Shown: piece after piece, positions 1-6,466 of the stretch
Numbering within the stretch: the first letter of the stretch is position 1
How the letters are laid out: the number at the start of each line of letters is the position of its first letter
Assembly: GCA_017408205.1 (NCBI GenBank)
Contig: JAFQVC010000011.1
Location: forward strand, 1 to 7,216
Direction of reading: 5' to 3'
DNA from: Clostridia bacterium
GTDB taxonomy: Bacteria; Bacillota; Clostridia; Monoglobales; Firm-18
DNA length: 7,216 nt
Made by a program: the position numbers and the translations under genes
The notes under the pieces: model-generated
Databases searched by the model: none
The model's input: only the letters and a program-made list of their open reading frames with translations
Told to the model about the DNA's origin: nothing

Positions 1-867
1 GAACTGGCATCACAGGAGAAACTTAACTACTGGTTGCCTGTTGACTGGTACAACGGCGGTATGGAGCATACAACTCTTCACTTGTTGTACTCAAGATTCT
101 GGCACAAAGCGTTGTTTGACATTGGTGCAGTTCCCACAAAAGAGCCATATCAGAAGAGAACATCACACGGTATGATTTTAGGTGAGAACGGTGAAAAAAT
201 GTCAAAATCAAGGGGTAATGTTATTAACCCTGACGATGTTGTAAACGATTACGGTGCAGACACATTCAGAGCATACGAAATGTTTATCGGTGCATTTGAC
301 CAGGCAACACCCTGGTCAATGAACGGTGTTAAAGGTTGTTACAAGTTTTTGGAAAGAGTATGGAATTTGCAGGATATTTTAGTTGATGATATGTCATATT
401 CTCCCGAACTTGAAACAGAAATGCACAAGACAATCAAAAAGGTTACAACAGATATTGACAAAATGAAGTTCAACACTGCTATTGCTTCACTTATGGCACT
501 TATCAATGAAGTTAGCAAAGTGGGTAAAATTACAAAAGGTGAATTTAAAACATTTATTACTTTGTTAAACCCAATAGCACCTCATATTACAGAGGAACTT
601 TGGGAAATTGCAGGTTTTGAAGGTCACATTACAGATTCATCATGGCCCCAGTATGATGAAGAAAAGACAAAAGATGACACTTATGAAATAGTTGTTCAGA
701 TTAACGGTAAGATAAAGAGCAAGGTGGTTGTTTCGGCAACTGCATCAAAAGAAGAAATAGAAAAAATTGCTCTTGCTGATGAAAAAATTGTACCGTTACT
801 TGCTGACAAAAATGTTGTTAAAATTATTGTTATTCCCAACAAACTGGTTAACATAGTTGTTAAATAA
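1..867 (+). CDS. leuS: Leucyl-tRNA synthetase, C-terminal part (5' end outside window)
   Basis: This is the class I synthetase that charges tRNA-Leu with leucine in the cytoplasm. The reading frame is open from base 1, so the gene starts upstream; 288 residues are visible and the HIGH motif and CP1 editing domain lie off the window. The first residues ([12 protein letters not shown], then [15 protein letters not shown]) are the family's conserved catalytic stretch and favour LeuRS over IleRS or ValRS. The KMSKS loop that binds ATP is at 196-210, inside [11 protein letters not shown] helical anticodon-binding domain follows (about 300-660). The small C-terminal domain that contacts the tRNA begins near 673 ([14 protein letters not shown]) and ends in the typical [11 protein letters not shown]. 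The catalytic and C-terminal parts visible here look intact. The stop TAA at 865-867 lies 17 nt before the next start with no terminator, so transcription probably reads into the synthetase gene downstream. Confidence 0.97.
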   Translation, partial: ELASQEKLNYWLPVDWYNGGMEHTTLHLLYSRFWHKALFDIGAVPTKEPYQKRTSHGMILGENGEKMSKSRGNVINPDDVVNDYGADTFRAYEMFIGAFDQATPWSMNGVKGCYKFLERVWNLQDILVDDMSYSPELETEMHKTIKKVTTDIDKMKFNTAIASLMALINEVSKVGKITKGEFKTFITLLNPIAPHITEELWEIAGFEGHITDSSWPQYDEEKTKDDTYEIVVQINGKIKSKVVVSATASKEEIEKIALADEKIVPLLADKNVVKIIVIPNKLVNIVVK

Positions 868-884
868 AAGGAGATAGTATTACG

Positions 885-2522
885 ATGCCTATTACCGACA
901 TACTTAATAAAAACGCGGAATTATATCCCAATGACGTTGCATTGGTAGAGATAAACCCGAATTATGAAAATCAGTCAAAACTGACCTGGCGTGAGTATTC
1001 ATTGATTGAAGCAAATCCCAATGAGTCATACAGAACTGAAATAACGTGGAGCGAGTTTGACAAAAGAGCAAATCGCTTTGCTAATCTGTTGCTTGCAAGA
1101 GGAATTAAAAAAGGTGACAAAGTTGCAATTCTTCTTATGAACTGTCTTGAGTGGTTACCTATATATTTTGGTGTATTAAAGGCAGGAGCAATGGCTGTTC
1201 CGTTAAATTACAGATATACAGCAGACGAAATTGAATACTGTTTAAAACTTGCTGATTGCGACGTTTTGGTATTCGGTCCCGAATTTATAGGTCGTGTAGA
1301 GGAAATATGCGACTGTATTCCAAGGGTACATACAAAACTGTATGTGGGTGATGATTGTCCCACTTTTGCGGAAAGTTATAACAACCTTGTAACTTACTGT
1401 TCTTCAAAAACCCCTATGATTTCTATGACCGATGACGATTTGGCTGCAATTTACTTTTCATCGGGAACTACCGGCTTCCCCAAGGCGATAGTTCACGCTC
1501 ACAGAAGTCTTGTACATGCAGTTAAGACAGAACAAAACCATCACCAGCAGACTAAGGACGATGTGTTCTTATGTATTCCGCCTCTTTATCACACCGGTGC
1601 AAAAATGCACTGGTTCGGCAGTTTTATGGTTGGCGGTAAGGCGGTGCTGTTAAAAGGTGTTAAACCCGAATGGATACTAAAAGCTGTTTCCGAAGAAAAG
1701 TGCACAATAGTGTGGTTATTGGTGCCCTGGGCTCAGGACTTGCTTGACGCCCTTGACAGAGGGGATATAAAATTAGATGATTACTGTCTGGACCAGTGGA
1801 GATTAATGCACATTGGTGCTCAACCCGTTCCCCCAAGTTTGATTAAACGCTGGAAATCTGTTTTCCCTGAACATAAATATGATACTAACTACGGACTTAG
1901 TGAATCTATAGGTCCCGGTTGTGTTCATCTTGGTATGGATAACATTGACCATGTAGGAGCTATAGGTAAAGCGGGCTACGGTTGGGAAGTTAAAATAGTT
2001 GACGAGAACGGTAACCCCGTAGAAAAAGGTGACGTTGGTGAACTTGCGGTTAAAGGTCCCGGCGTAATGCTTTGCTATTACAAAGACGAAAAGGCAACAA
2101 ATGAAGTGTTAAAAGACGGTTGGTTATATACAGGTGATATGGCGCAGGAAGACAAAGACGGATTTATATATCTTGTTGACAGAAAGAAAGACGTTATTAT
2201 ATCAGGCGGTGAAAATCTGTACCCTGTGCAGATAGAGGACTATCTGCGTAAGAATGACAAAATAAGCGATACAGCAGTTATTGGTTTACCCGATGCCCGT
2301 CTTGGTGAAATTGCTGCAGCTATTATTCAGGTAAAAGAAGGGGAAACAATGACAGAAGAAGAAGTTATCGGCTTCTGCCAGAAGTTACCCAGATATAAAA
2401 GACCACACAGGTTTATTTTTGCACCTGTGCCCAGAAATGCTACAGGTAAAATAGAAAAACCGAAACTGAGAAAAATGTACAGCAGTGAAAACCTTGTAGC
2501 AATGCAAAACGAAATTCAATAG
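885..2522 (+). CDS. AMP-forming acyl-CoA synthetase (class I adenylate-forming enzyme)
   Basis: The 545-residue product should activate a carboxylic acid with ATP to an acyl-adenylate and then form the CoA thioester, in the cytosol. The family motifs are all present: P-loop SSGTTGFPK (residues 192-200), YGLSE (336-340), YTGD (415-418), the DRKKDVIISGGEN hinge region (432-444) and the catalytic lysine K522 in NATGK. Length and order fit a large N-terminal AMP-binding domain plus a small mobile C-terminal domain. The N terminus is odd: a TWREYSLIE segment (34-42) is followed by a similar ITWSEFDKR segment (53-61), where related enzymes usually have one. AAGGAG at 868-873 lies 11 nt before the ATG, slightly far. 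The substrate cannot be read from the sequence. Position just ahead of iorAB suggests an aryl acid such as phenylacetate or indoleacetate, but a fatty or branched-chain acid is possible. The class is certain; the substrate is inference. Confidence 0.93.
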   Translation: MPITDILNKNAELYPNDVALVEINPNYENQSKLTWREYSLIEANPNESYRTEITWSEFDKRANRFANLLLARGIKKGDKVAILLMNCLEWLPIYFGVLKAGAMAVPLNYRYTADEIEYCLKLADCDVLVFGPEFIGRVEEICDCIPRVHTKLYVGDDCPTFAESYNNLVTYCSSKTPMISMTDDDLAAIYFSSGTTGFPKAIVHAHRSLVHAVKTEQNHHQQTKDDVFLCIPPLYHTGAKMHWFGSFMVGGKAVLLKGVKPEWILKAVSEEKCTIVWLLVPWAQDLLDALDRGDIKLDDYCLDQWRLMHIGAQPVPPSLIKRWKSVFPEHKYDTNYGLSESIGPGCVHLGMDNIDHVGAIGKAGYGWEVKIVDENGNPVEKGDVGELAVKGPGVMLCYYKDEKATNEVLKDGWLYTGDMAQEDKDGFIYLVDRKKDVIISGGENLYPVQIEDYLRKNDKISDTAVIGLPDARLGEIAAAIIQVKEGETMTEEEVIGFCQKLPRYKRPHRFIFAPVPRNATGKIEKPKLRKMYSSENLVAMQNEIQ

Positions 2523-2527
2523 GAGGT
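2521..2527 (+). promoter_or_regulatory. Ribosome binding site of iorA, sharing bases with the upstream stop codon
   Basis: AGGAGGT is a full-consensus Shine-Dalgarno sequence 7 nt before the iorA ATG. Its first two bases are the last two of the TAG stop (2520-2522) of the acyl-CoA synthetase gene. A ribosome terminating on the upstream gene is therefore placed on the iorA initiation site, which points to coupled translation. Confidence 0.85.
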
Positions 2528-2534
2528 AAAGTTT

Positions 2535-4271
2535 ATGAAAAAACTTTTACTTGGTAATGAAGCAATTGCCCGCGGTATGTTTGAGGCGGGTGTTAAGGTT
2601 GTTGCTTCATACCCCGGTACACCAAGTACTGAAATTACTGAAAATGTTGCAAAATATGATGAAATATATTCAGAATGGGCGCCTAACGAAAAGGTTGCGG
2701 CAGAAGTGGCAATCGGTGCATCATTTGGCGGAAGCCGTGCTGCTACCTGTATGAAACACGTTGGTTTTAACGTGGCTGCAGACCCGCTTTTTACTGCATC
2801 GTATACAGGTGTTAACGGCGGTCTGGTTGTGTGTGTTGCAGACGACCCCGGTATGCACAGTTCACAAAACGAGCAGGATACAAGAATGGTTGCAATGGCG
2901 GCTAAAATTCCCGTTATTGAACCATCGGACAGCGGTGAATGTAAAGAGTACATAAAACTTGCTTATGATTTAAGTGAAAAATATGATACACCTGTTATTT
3001 TACGTCTTACAACAAGAGTTGCTCATTCACAAAGTTTGGTTGAAATCTGCGACAGAGATGAAAAAGATTTTAAACCCTACGAAAAAAATCCGCTTAAGAC
3101 AGTTATGATGCCTGCTATGGCGAAAAAACGTCACGTTTATGTTGAACAGCGTCTTAAGGATATGACAGAGTATGCAGAAAACTGTCCTTTAAACACAGTT
3201 GAAATTAACGATACAAAAATCGGTATTATATCTTCGGGTATCTGCTACCAGTATGCAAAAGAAGCATTCCCCGATGCATCATTTTTAAAACTTGGTATGG
3301 TTTATCCGTTGCCCGAAAAACTTATTAAAGATTTTGCAGGTAAAGTTGACAAGGTTTACGTTATCGAAGAGTTAGACCCTGTTATCGAAAACCATTGCAA
3401 AATACTTGGTATTGATGTGATTGGAAAAGAAATTTTCAGTCTGCTTGGAGAATACAGTACAAACTTCATTAAAAAGGCAATAGACGGTGAAGATGTAAGC
3501 ACATTTACTATTGATGAACAAGTGCCGATAAGACCTCCCGTTATGTGCCCCGGCTGTCCACACAGAGGAATGTTCTATGTTCTTAAAAAACTTGGTATGT
3601 CAGTTTGCGGTGATATCGGTTGTTATACTTTGGGTGCTTTGGCACCGCTTAAGAGCATTGATTTTTGCGTGTGTATGGGTGCAAGTATCGGTATGGCACA
3701 CGGTATTGAAAAATCAGGCAATCAGGAATTTAAAAACAAAACTGTTGCAATTATCGGCGATTCAACATTTATGCACAGCGGTATCACAGGTATTGTTGAT
3801 ATTGTGTATAACAAAGGCATAAGCACAGTTATTATTCTTGACAACTCAATAACAGGTATGACAGGTCATCAGGACAATCCTACAACGGGCTTTACAATTA
3901 AGAAAGAGCCGACAAATCAAGTTAATTTAGTTAAACTTTGTGAGGCAATAGGCATAAATAATGTTGTAGTTGCCGACCCGTTTGATGTTACAAATTTTGA
4001 AAAGATTGTTAAAGAGGAAGTGGCTAAAGACGAACCGTCTGTTATTATTTCACAAAGACCTTGTGCACTTTTAAAAGGTGTTAAATTCCCGGGTCCTCTT
4101 ACCATTAACAAAGATAAGTGCGTAAACTGCAAACAGTGTATGAAAATCGGCTGTCCTGCAATTTCGTTAAAAGACGGAAAAGTAGAGATAGACAAGACAC
4201 AGTGCAATGGTTGCGGTTTATGTACCAGAATGTGTAAATTAGGTGCAATCGGAGGTGGCGACAATGAATAA
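2535..4271 (+). CDS. iorA: Indolepyruvate:ferredoxin oxidoreductase, alpha subunit
   Basis: This is the large, thiamine-diphosphate-containing subunit of the enzyme that oxidatively decarboxylates aryl pyruvates (from Trp, Phe, Tyr) to aryl-acetyl-CoA, reducing ferredoxin; the reaction is reversible. The 578 residues match the family length. Visible features in order: N-terminal pyrimidine-binding domain with YPGTPSTE (26-33), MKHVGFNVAADPL (73-85) and DDPGMHSSQNEQDTR (103-117); MCPGCPHRG (337-345); a ThDP/metal site beginning IIGDSTFMHSG (406-416) and ending ILDNS (434-438); and a C-terminal ferredoxin domain with cysteines 529/532/535/540 and 557/560/563/567 for two [4Fe-4S] clusters. The first cluster has four residues before the last Cys (CX2CX2CX4CP); in the second, the usual Pro after the last Cys is Lys. 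It overlaps iorB by 8 nt, which fits equal synthesis of the two subunits. Assignment as IorA is firm; the preferred substrate among aryl pyruvates is not visible. Confidence 0.97.
   Translation: MKKLLLGNEAIARGMFEAGVKVVASYPGTPSTEITENVAKYDEIYSEWAPNEKVAAEVAIGASFGGSRAATCMKHVGFNVAADPLFTASYTGVNGGLVVCVADDPGMHSSQNEQDTRMVAMAAKIPVIEPSDSGECKEYIKLAYDLSEKYDTPVILRLTTRVAHSQSLVEICDRDEKDFKPYEKNPLKTVMMPAMAKKRHVYVEQRLKDMTEYAENCPLNTVEINDTKIGIISSGICYQYAKEAFPDASFLKLGMVYPLPEKLIKDFAGKVDKVYVIEELDPVIENHCKILGIDVIGKEIFSLLGEYSTNFIKKAIDGEDVSTFTIDEQVPIRPPVMCPGCPHRGMFYVLKKLGMSVCGDIGCYTLGALAPLKSIDFCVCMGASIGMAHGIEKSGNQEFKNKTVAIIGDSTFMHSGITGIVDIVYNKGISTVIILDNSITGMTGHQDNPTTGFTIKKEPTNQVNLVKLCEAIGINNVVVADPFDVTNFEKIVKEEVAKDEPSVIISQRPCALLKGVKFPGPLTINKDKCVNCKQCMKIGCPAISLKDGKVEIDKTQCNGCGLCTRMCKLGAIGGGDNE
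4251..4256 (+). promoter_or_regulatory. Ribosome binding site that fixes the iorB start
   Basis: GGAGGT lies 7 nt before ATG 4264, inside the last codons of iorA. It selects this ATG over the in-frame GTG at 4243, which has no comparable site before it. Confidence 0.85.
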
Positions 4272-4836
4272 AAGTATTATGATTGTAGGCGTTGGCGGTC
4301 AGGGAACACTGCTTGCCAGCAGAATTTTAGGTAATGTTGCCATCAAACAGGGGTTTGACGTTAAAGTTTCAGAAGTTCACGGTATGAGTCAGAGAGGCGG
4401 AAGCGTTGTAACTTACGTCCGTTACGGTGAAAAAGTATATGCACCCATTATTGACAAGGGCGGTGCGGATATTATTCTTGCATTTGAGCAGCTTGAGGCA
4501 TACAGATACATTGATTATCTTAAAAATGACGGTCAGTTGATTGTTAACACACAAATGATTGACCCTATGCCCGTTATAATCGGTGCAGAAAAATATCCCG
4601 AAAACATATTGGAGAAAATAGAGAAAAAGGGTATTTCAATGATTTCTGTTGATGCAACAAAACTTGCACTTGAGGCAGGAAACGTAAAGGCGGTTAATGT
4701 GGCATTAATCGGCGTACTTGCATCAAAAATGAACATAGAAAAACAGGTATGGCTTGATGTTATCAAAGAAACAGTTCCCGAAAAGTTTTATGAAGTGAAC
4801 GTTTCTGCTTTTGAACTTGGATATAACTGTAAATAA
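4264..4836 (+). CDS. iorB: Indolepyruvate:ferredoxin oxidoreductase, beta subunit
   Basis: This is the small (190-residue) gamma-type domain subunit that joins IorA to form the complete CoA-acylating aryl-pyruvate oxidoreductase. The N terminus carries the glycine-rich GVGGQG (residues 9-14) followed by TLLASRIL, and EVHGMSQRGG (37-46), both hallmarks of the POR/IOR gamma domain (Pfam POR family) that shapes the CoA site. The length is typical of stand-alone IorB. The start is ATG 4264, since GGAGGT sits 7 nt ahead and the protein then begins MNKSIMIVGVGGQG as family members do; an upstream in-frame GTG would add seven residues encoded within iorA. The gene overlaps iorA by 8 nt. Its TAA at 4834-4836 is followed by the promoter region of the rimP operon, with no classical terminator in between. 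Confidence 0.96.
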   Translation: MNKSIMIVGVGGQGTLLASRILGNVAIKQGFDVKVSEVHGMSQRGGSVVTYVRYGEKVYAPIIDKGGADIILAFEQLEAYRYIDYLKNDGQLIVNTQMIDPMPVIIGAEKYPENILEKIEKKGISMISVDATKLALEAGNVKAVNVALIGVLASKMNIEKQVWLDVIKETVPEKFYEVNVSAFELGYNCK

Positions 4837-4910
4837 TTTAAAGTTTTTTCAAAAAAACTCTTGATTATTTAAAGTTTTTGTGGTATAATAAGTTTACATT
4901 ATAAGTTTTT
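4836..4910 (+). repeat. Three direct repeats ATTWWAAGTTTTT at exact 31-nt spacing
   Basis: Copies are at 4836-4848, 4867-4879 and 4898-4910. The first two are identical over 13 nt (ATTTAAAGTTTTT); the third differs at two positions (ATTATAAGTTTTT). The spacing is 31 nt both times, close to three helical turns, while the sequence between copies is not conserved. Copy 2 fills most of the -35/-10 spacer of the promoter, copy 1 lies upstream, and copy 3 falls just after the likely transcription start. AAAAAAACT at 4851-4859 is an extra inverted partial copy. These could be operator sites or phased T-tracts that bend DNA; chance in AT-rich DNA is not excluded. Confidence 0.55.
4861..4889 (+). promoter_or_regulatory. 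Housekeeping-sigma promoter for the rimP-nusA-infB operon
   Basis: The -35 box TTGATT (4861-4866; 4 of 6 to consensus) and the perfect -10 box TATAAT (4884-4889) are separated by the ideal 17 nt. TG at 4881-4882 makes it an extended -10 promoter (TGGTATAAT). The predicted start is near A4896, giving a leader of about 66 nt before the rimP GTG. This is the only good promoter I see in the window, and its strength suits a core transcription/translation operon. Confidence 0.85.
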
Positions 4911-4912
4911 TG

Positions 4913-4943
4913 CAAAGAGTGGGTTTTGCCCACTCTTTGTTTT
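4913..4943 (+). terminator. Leader hairpin with short T-tract: probable attenuator upstream of rimP
   Basis: CAAAGAGTGGG (4913-4923) and CCCACTCTTTG (4929-4939) form a perfect 11-bp stem with a 5-nt loop (TTTTG); G4912-T4940 could add a G-U pair. TTTT follows at 4940-4943. It has intrinsic-terminator form but a short T-tract, and it sits inside the transcribed leader, 7 nt before the AAGGGAG ribosome binding site of rimP. It therefore probably terminates only part of the transcripts. NusA-dependent attenuation upstream of this operon is known in Bacillus subtilis, as far as I recall; that the same happens here is inference. It may also stop read-through from iorB. A structural role protecting the mRNA 5' end is the alternative. 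Confidence 0.7.
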
Positions 4944-4946
4944 ATG

Positions 4947-4953
4947 AAGGGAG
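4947..4953 (+). promoter_or_regulatory. Ribosome binding site that fixes the rimP GTG start
   Basis: AAGGGAG lies 8 nt before GTG 4962. The possible starts upstream in the same frame (ATG 4944, GTG 4953) overlap this site or the hairpin and have no site of their own. Confidence 0.75.
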
Positions 4954-4961
4954 TGAAAACT

Positions 4962-5411
4962 GTGTCTTACTCAAAAACAGAGGAGATTGTTTTTACACAA
5001 AGTGAATTGATTTCACAAAAATATGGTTACAGCATTTATGATGTTGAATTTGTAAAAGAAGGGCCTCACAGATTTTTGCGTGTTTATGTGTGGAGCGAAG
5101 AAGGTGTTAACCTTGACATCTGTGAAAAAATAAGCAGGGAATTAAGTGAGTATTTAGACCGTGAAGATTTAATCCTCGAGGCATACTTTTTGGAGGTTTC
5201 TTCCCCGGGTATTGAAAGAGTACTTAAAACTGACAAACACTTTTTCGGTGCAATCGGTGAAGAAATAACGGTTAAGTTAAAGGATAATGTTGAAATTTCA
5301 GGTGAACTTACAAGTGCAGATGATACCGGTATTTCAGTATTATGCGACGGTGAAGAAGTGAAAATTGAAAGAAAAAATATTGCGAAAGCAAATGTAGTTT
5401 TTAAATTTTAA
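4962..5411 (+). CDS. rimP: Ribosome maturation factor RimP (YlxS)
   Basis: RimP binds the free 30S ribosomal subunit and helps late assembly steps in the cytoplasm. The 149-residue product has the family's two-domain form: an alpha/beta N-terminal domain (about 1-85) with YDVEFVKEG and RFLRVYVW, the signature LEVSSPGIERVLKTDKHF (78-95), and an Sm-like beta-barrel C-terminal domain (about 96-149). I chose GTG 4962 because AAGGGAG is 8 nt upstream and the length then equals that of typical RimP. Earlier in-frame starts would begin in or at the edge of the leader hairpin. It is the first gene of the operon, with its own promoter, and nusA follows after 18 nt. RimP-NusA adjacency is one of the most conserved gene pairs in bacteria, which supports the call. 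Confidence 0.95.
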   Translation: MSYSKTEEIVFTQSELISQKYGYSIYDVEFVKEGPHRFLRVYVWSEEGVNLDICEKISRELSEYLDREDLILEAYFLEVSSPGIERVLKTDKHFFGAIGEEITVKLKDNVEISGELTSADDTGISVLCDGEEVKIERKNIAKANVVFKF

Positions 5412-5413
5412 CA

Positions 5414-5422
5414 GGGAGTGAT
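5414..5422 (+). promoter_or_regulatory. Ribosome binding site of nusA
   Basis: GGGAGTGAT resembles the rimP site (GGGAGTGA at 4949-4956). The GTGAT part can pair with the extended anti-Shine-Dalgarno, leaving 7 nt to ATG 5430. This favours ATG 5430 over GTG 5418, which lies inside the site. Confidence 0.65.
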
Positions 5423-5429
5423 TAAAAAA

Positions 5430-6464
5430 ATGAGTGAAGATTTTGTTACACTATTAGAGCAGTTTGAAAAAGAAAAAGGTATAAGCAGAGATGTGTTGAT
5501 TGAGGCACTTGAGCAGGCACTTGTATCTGCTTATAAAAAGAATTACGGAAGCAACAAGAATGTAAGAGTGGAGATTAACAGAAAAACAGGCAGCATGAAC
5601 GTATTTATAAGAAGAGATGTTGTTGCTGAAGTTACAATGCCTGACTGTGAAATTTCAGTTAAGGAAGCAAAGAAAATCAACCCGAAATTTGAAGAGGGTG
5701 ACATTTACGAGGAACAGACAGTTCCGCAGACTTTCGGCAGAATTGCTGCACAGACTGCACGTCAGGTAGTTACACAACGTATAAGAGAAGCAGAAAGAAC
5801 AATGGTTTACAACGAATTTTCAGACAAGGTCAACAACATTGTTTCAGGTATTGTTCAAAGGGTTGAAAGAAAGAGCATAATGATTAACTTCGGTAATGTT
5901 GAAGCGATGCTTATGCCTCAGGAACAGGTTGAAACAGACAATTACAGACCTAACCAGAGAATCAAGGTGTATGTGGTTGAAGTACAGAAAACAACAAAAG
6001 GTCCGCAGATTGTTATTTCAAGAACACATGCAGGTCTTGTAAGAAAATTATTTGAACTTGAAGTTCCCGAAATTCAGTCGGGCGTTGTTGAAATCAAAAG
6101 CATTTCAAGAGAAGCGGGCTCAAGAACAAAAATTGCAGTTTATTCAGCAGACGAAAATGTTGACCCGATTGGTGCTTGTGTTGGCTCTAAAGGAACAAGG
6201 GTACAAAATATCGTTGACGAATTAAACGGTGAAAAAATCGATATTATCAAGTACAGCGAAAATCCTGCGGAATATATTGCTGCGGCACTTGCTCCTGCGG
6301 ACGTACAGAGCGTAACTGTTGATGAGGAGAATAAAATCTGCACAGCAGTTGTTGCTAAAAGTCAGTTGTCGTTGGCTATCGGTAAAGAAGGACAAAATGC
6401 GCGCCTTGCAGCAAAACTTACGGGCTGGAAAATAGATATTATTAAAGGCGAAGAAGATGATTAA
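5430..6464 (+). CDS. nusA: Transcription termination/antitermination factor NusA
   Basis: NusA binds RNA polymerase near the RNA exit channel and modulates pausing, hairpin termination and antitermination. The 344 residues show: N-terminal polymerase-binding domain (about 1-125) with the family opening LEQFEKEKGISRDVLIEALEQAL split over residues 9-31; S1 RNA-binding domain (about 131-197); KH1 with the VGSKG loop (251-255); and KH2 with IGKEGQNARLAAKLTGWKID (317-336). It ends soon after KH2 and lacks the C-terminal acidic repeats of proteobacterial NusA, as is normal in Firmicutes. ATG 5430 gives the usual N terminus. The gene sits 18 nt after rimP and ends 2 nt before the rnpM start. The hairpin in the operon leader is a candidate target for NusA autoregulation. 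Confidence 0.98.
   Translation: MSEDFVTLLEQFEKEKGISRDVLIEALEQALVSAYKKNYGSNKNVRVEINRKTGSMNVFIRRDVVAEVTMPDCEISVKEAKKINPKFEEGDIYEEQTVPQTFGRIAAQTARQVVTQRIREAERTMVYNEFSDKVNNIVSGIVQRVERKSIMINFGNVEAMLMPQEQVETDNYRPNQRIKVYVVEVQKTTKGPQIVISRTHAGLVRKLFELEVPEIQSGVVEIKSISREAGSRTKIAVYSADENVDPIGACVGSKGTRVQNIVDELNGEKIDIIKYSENPAEYIAAALAPADVQSVTVDEENKICTAVVAKSQLSLAIGKEGQNARLAAKLTGWKIDIIKGEEDD
6451..6461 (+). promoter_or_regulatory. Degenerate ribosome binding site before the rnpM TTG start
   Basis: AAGAAGATGAT matches the extended consensus AAGGAGGTGAT at 9 of 11 positions and ends 5 nt before TTG 6467. It lies within the last codons of nusA. It is weak, so translation of rnpM probably depends on ribosomes finishing nusA. 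Confidence 0.45.
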
Positions 6465-6466
6465 TT

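Noticed and set aside
2516..2953. 145-codon open frame on the - strand opposite iorA
   Set aside because: Its protein is low-complexity in Ser/Thr/Ala with no domain, no ribosome binding site was found, and it mirrors the strongly conserved iorA coding strand.
3577..3822. 81-codon + strand frame inside iorA
   Set aside because: Wrong-frame shadow of the ThDP-binding region of iorA, without its own ribosome binding site.
4243..4263. GTG 4243 as the iorB start
   Set aside because: It adds seven residues encoded within iorA, lacks a ribosome binding site, and ATG 4264 has GGAGGT at ideal distance and gives the family's usual N terminus.
3917..4264. 115-codon open frame on the - strand opposite the iorA ferredoxin domain
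   Set aside because: It is antisense to certain coding sequence and has no recognisable motif.
4842..4859. AGTTTTTT/AAAAAACT inverted repeat as the iorB terminator
   Set aside because: The stem is almost only A-T, the loop is too small unless pairs open, and no T-run follows. Better explained as part of the repeated AAGTTTTT motif.
4926..4961. Longer rimP from TTG 4926, ATG 4944 or GTG 4953
   Set aside because: TTG 4926 is in the hairpin loop; the other two overlap or precede the AAGGGAG site that clearly serves GTG 4962.
5418..5429. GTG 5418 as the nusA start
   Set aside because: The codon lies inside the ribosome binding site; ATG 5430 gives the standard NusA start.
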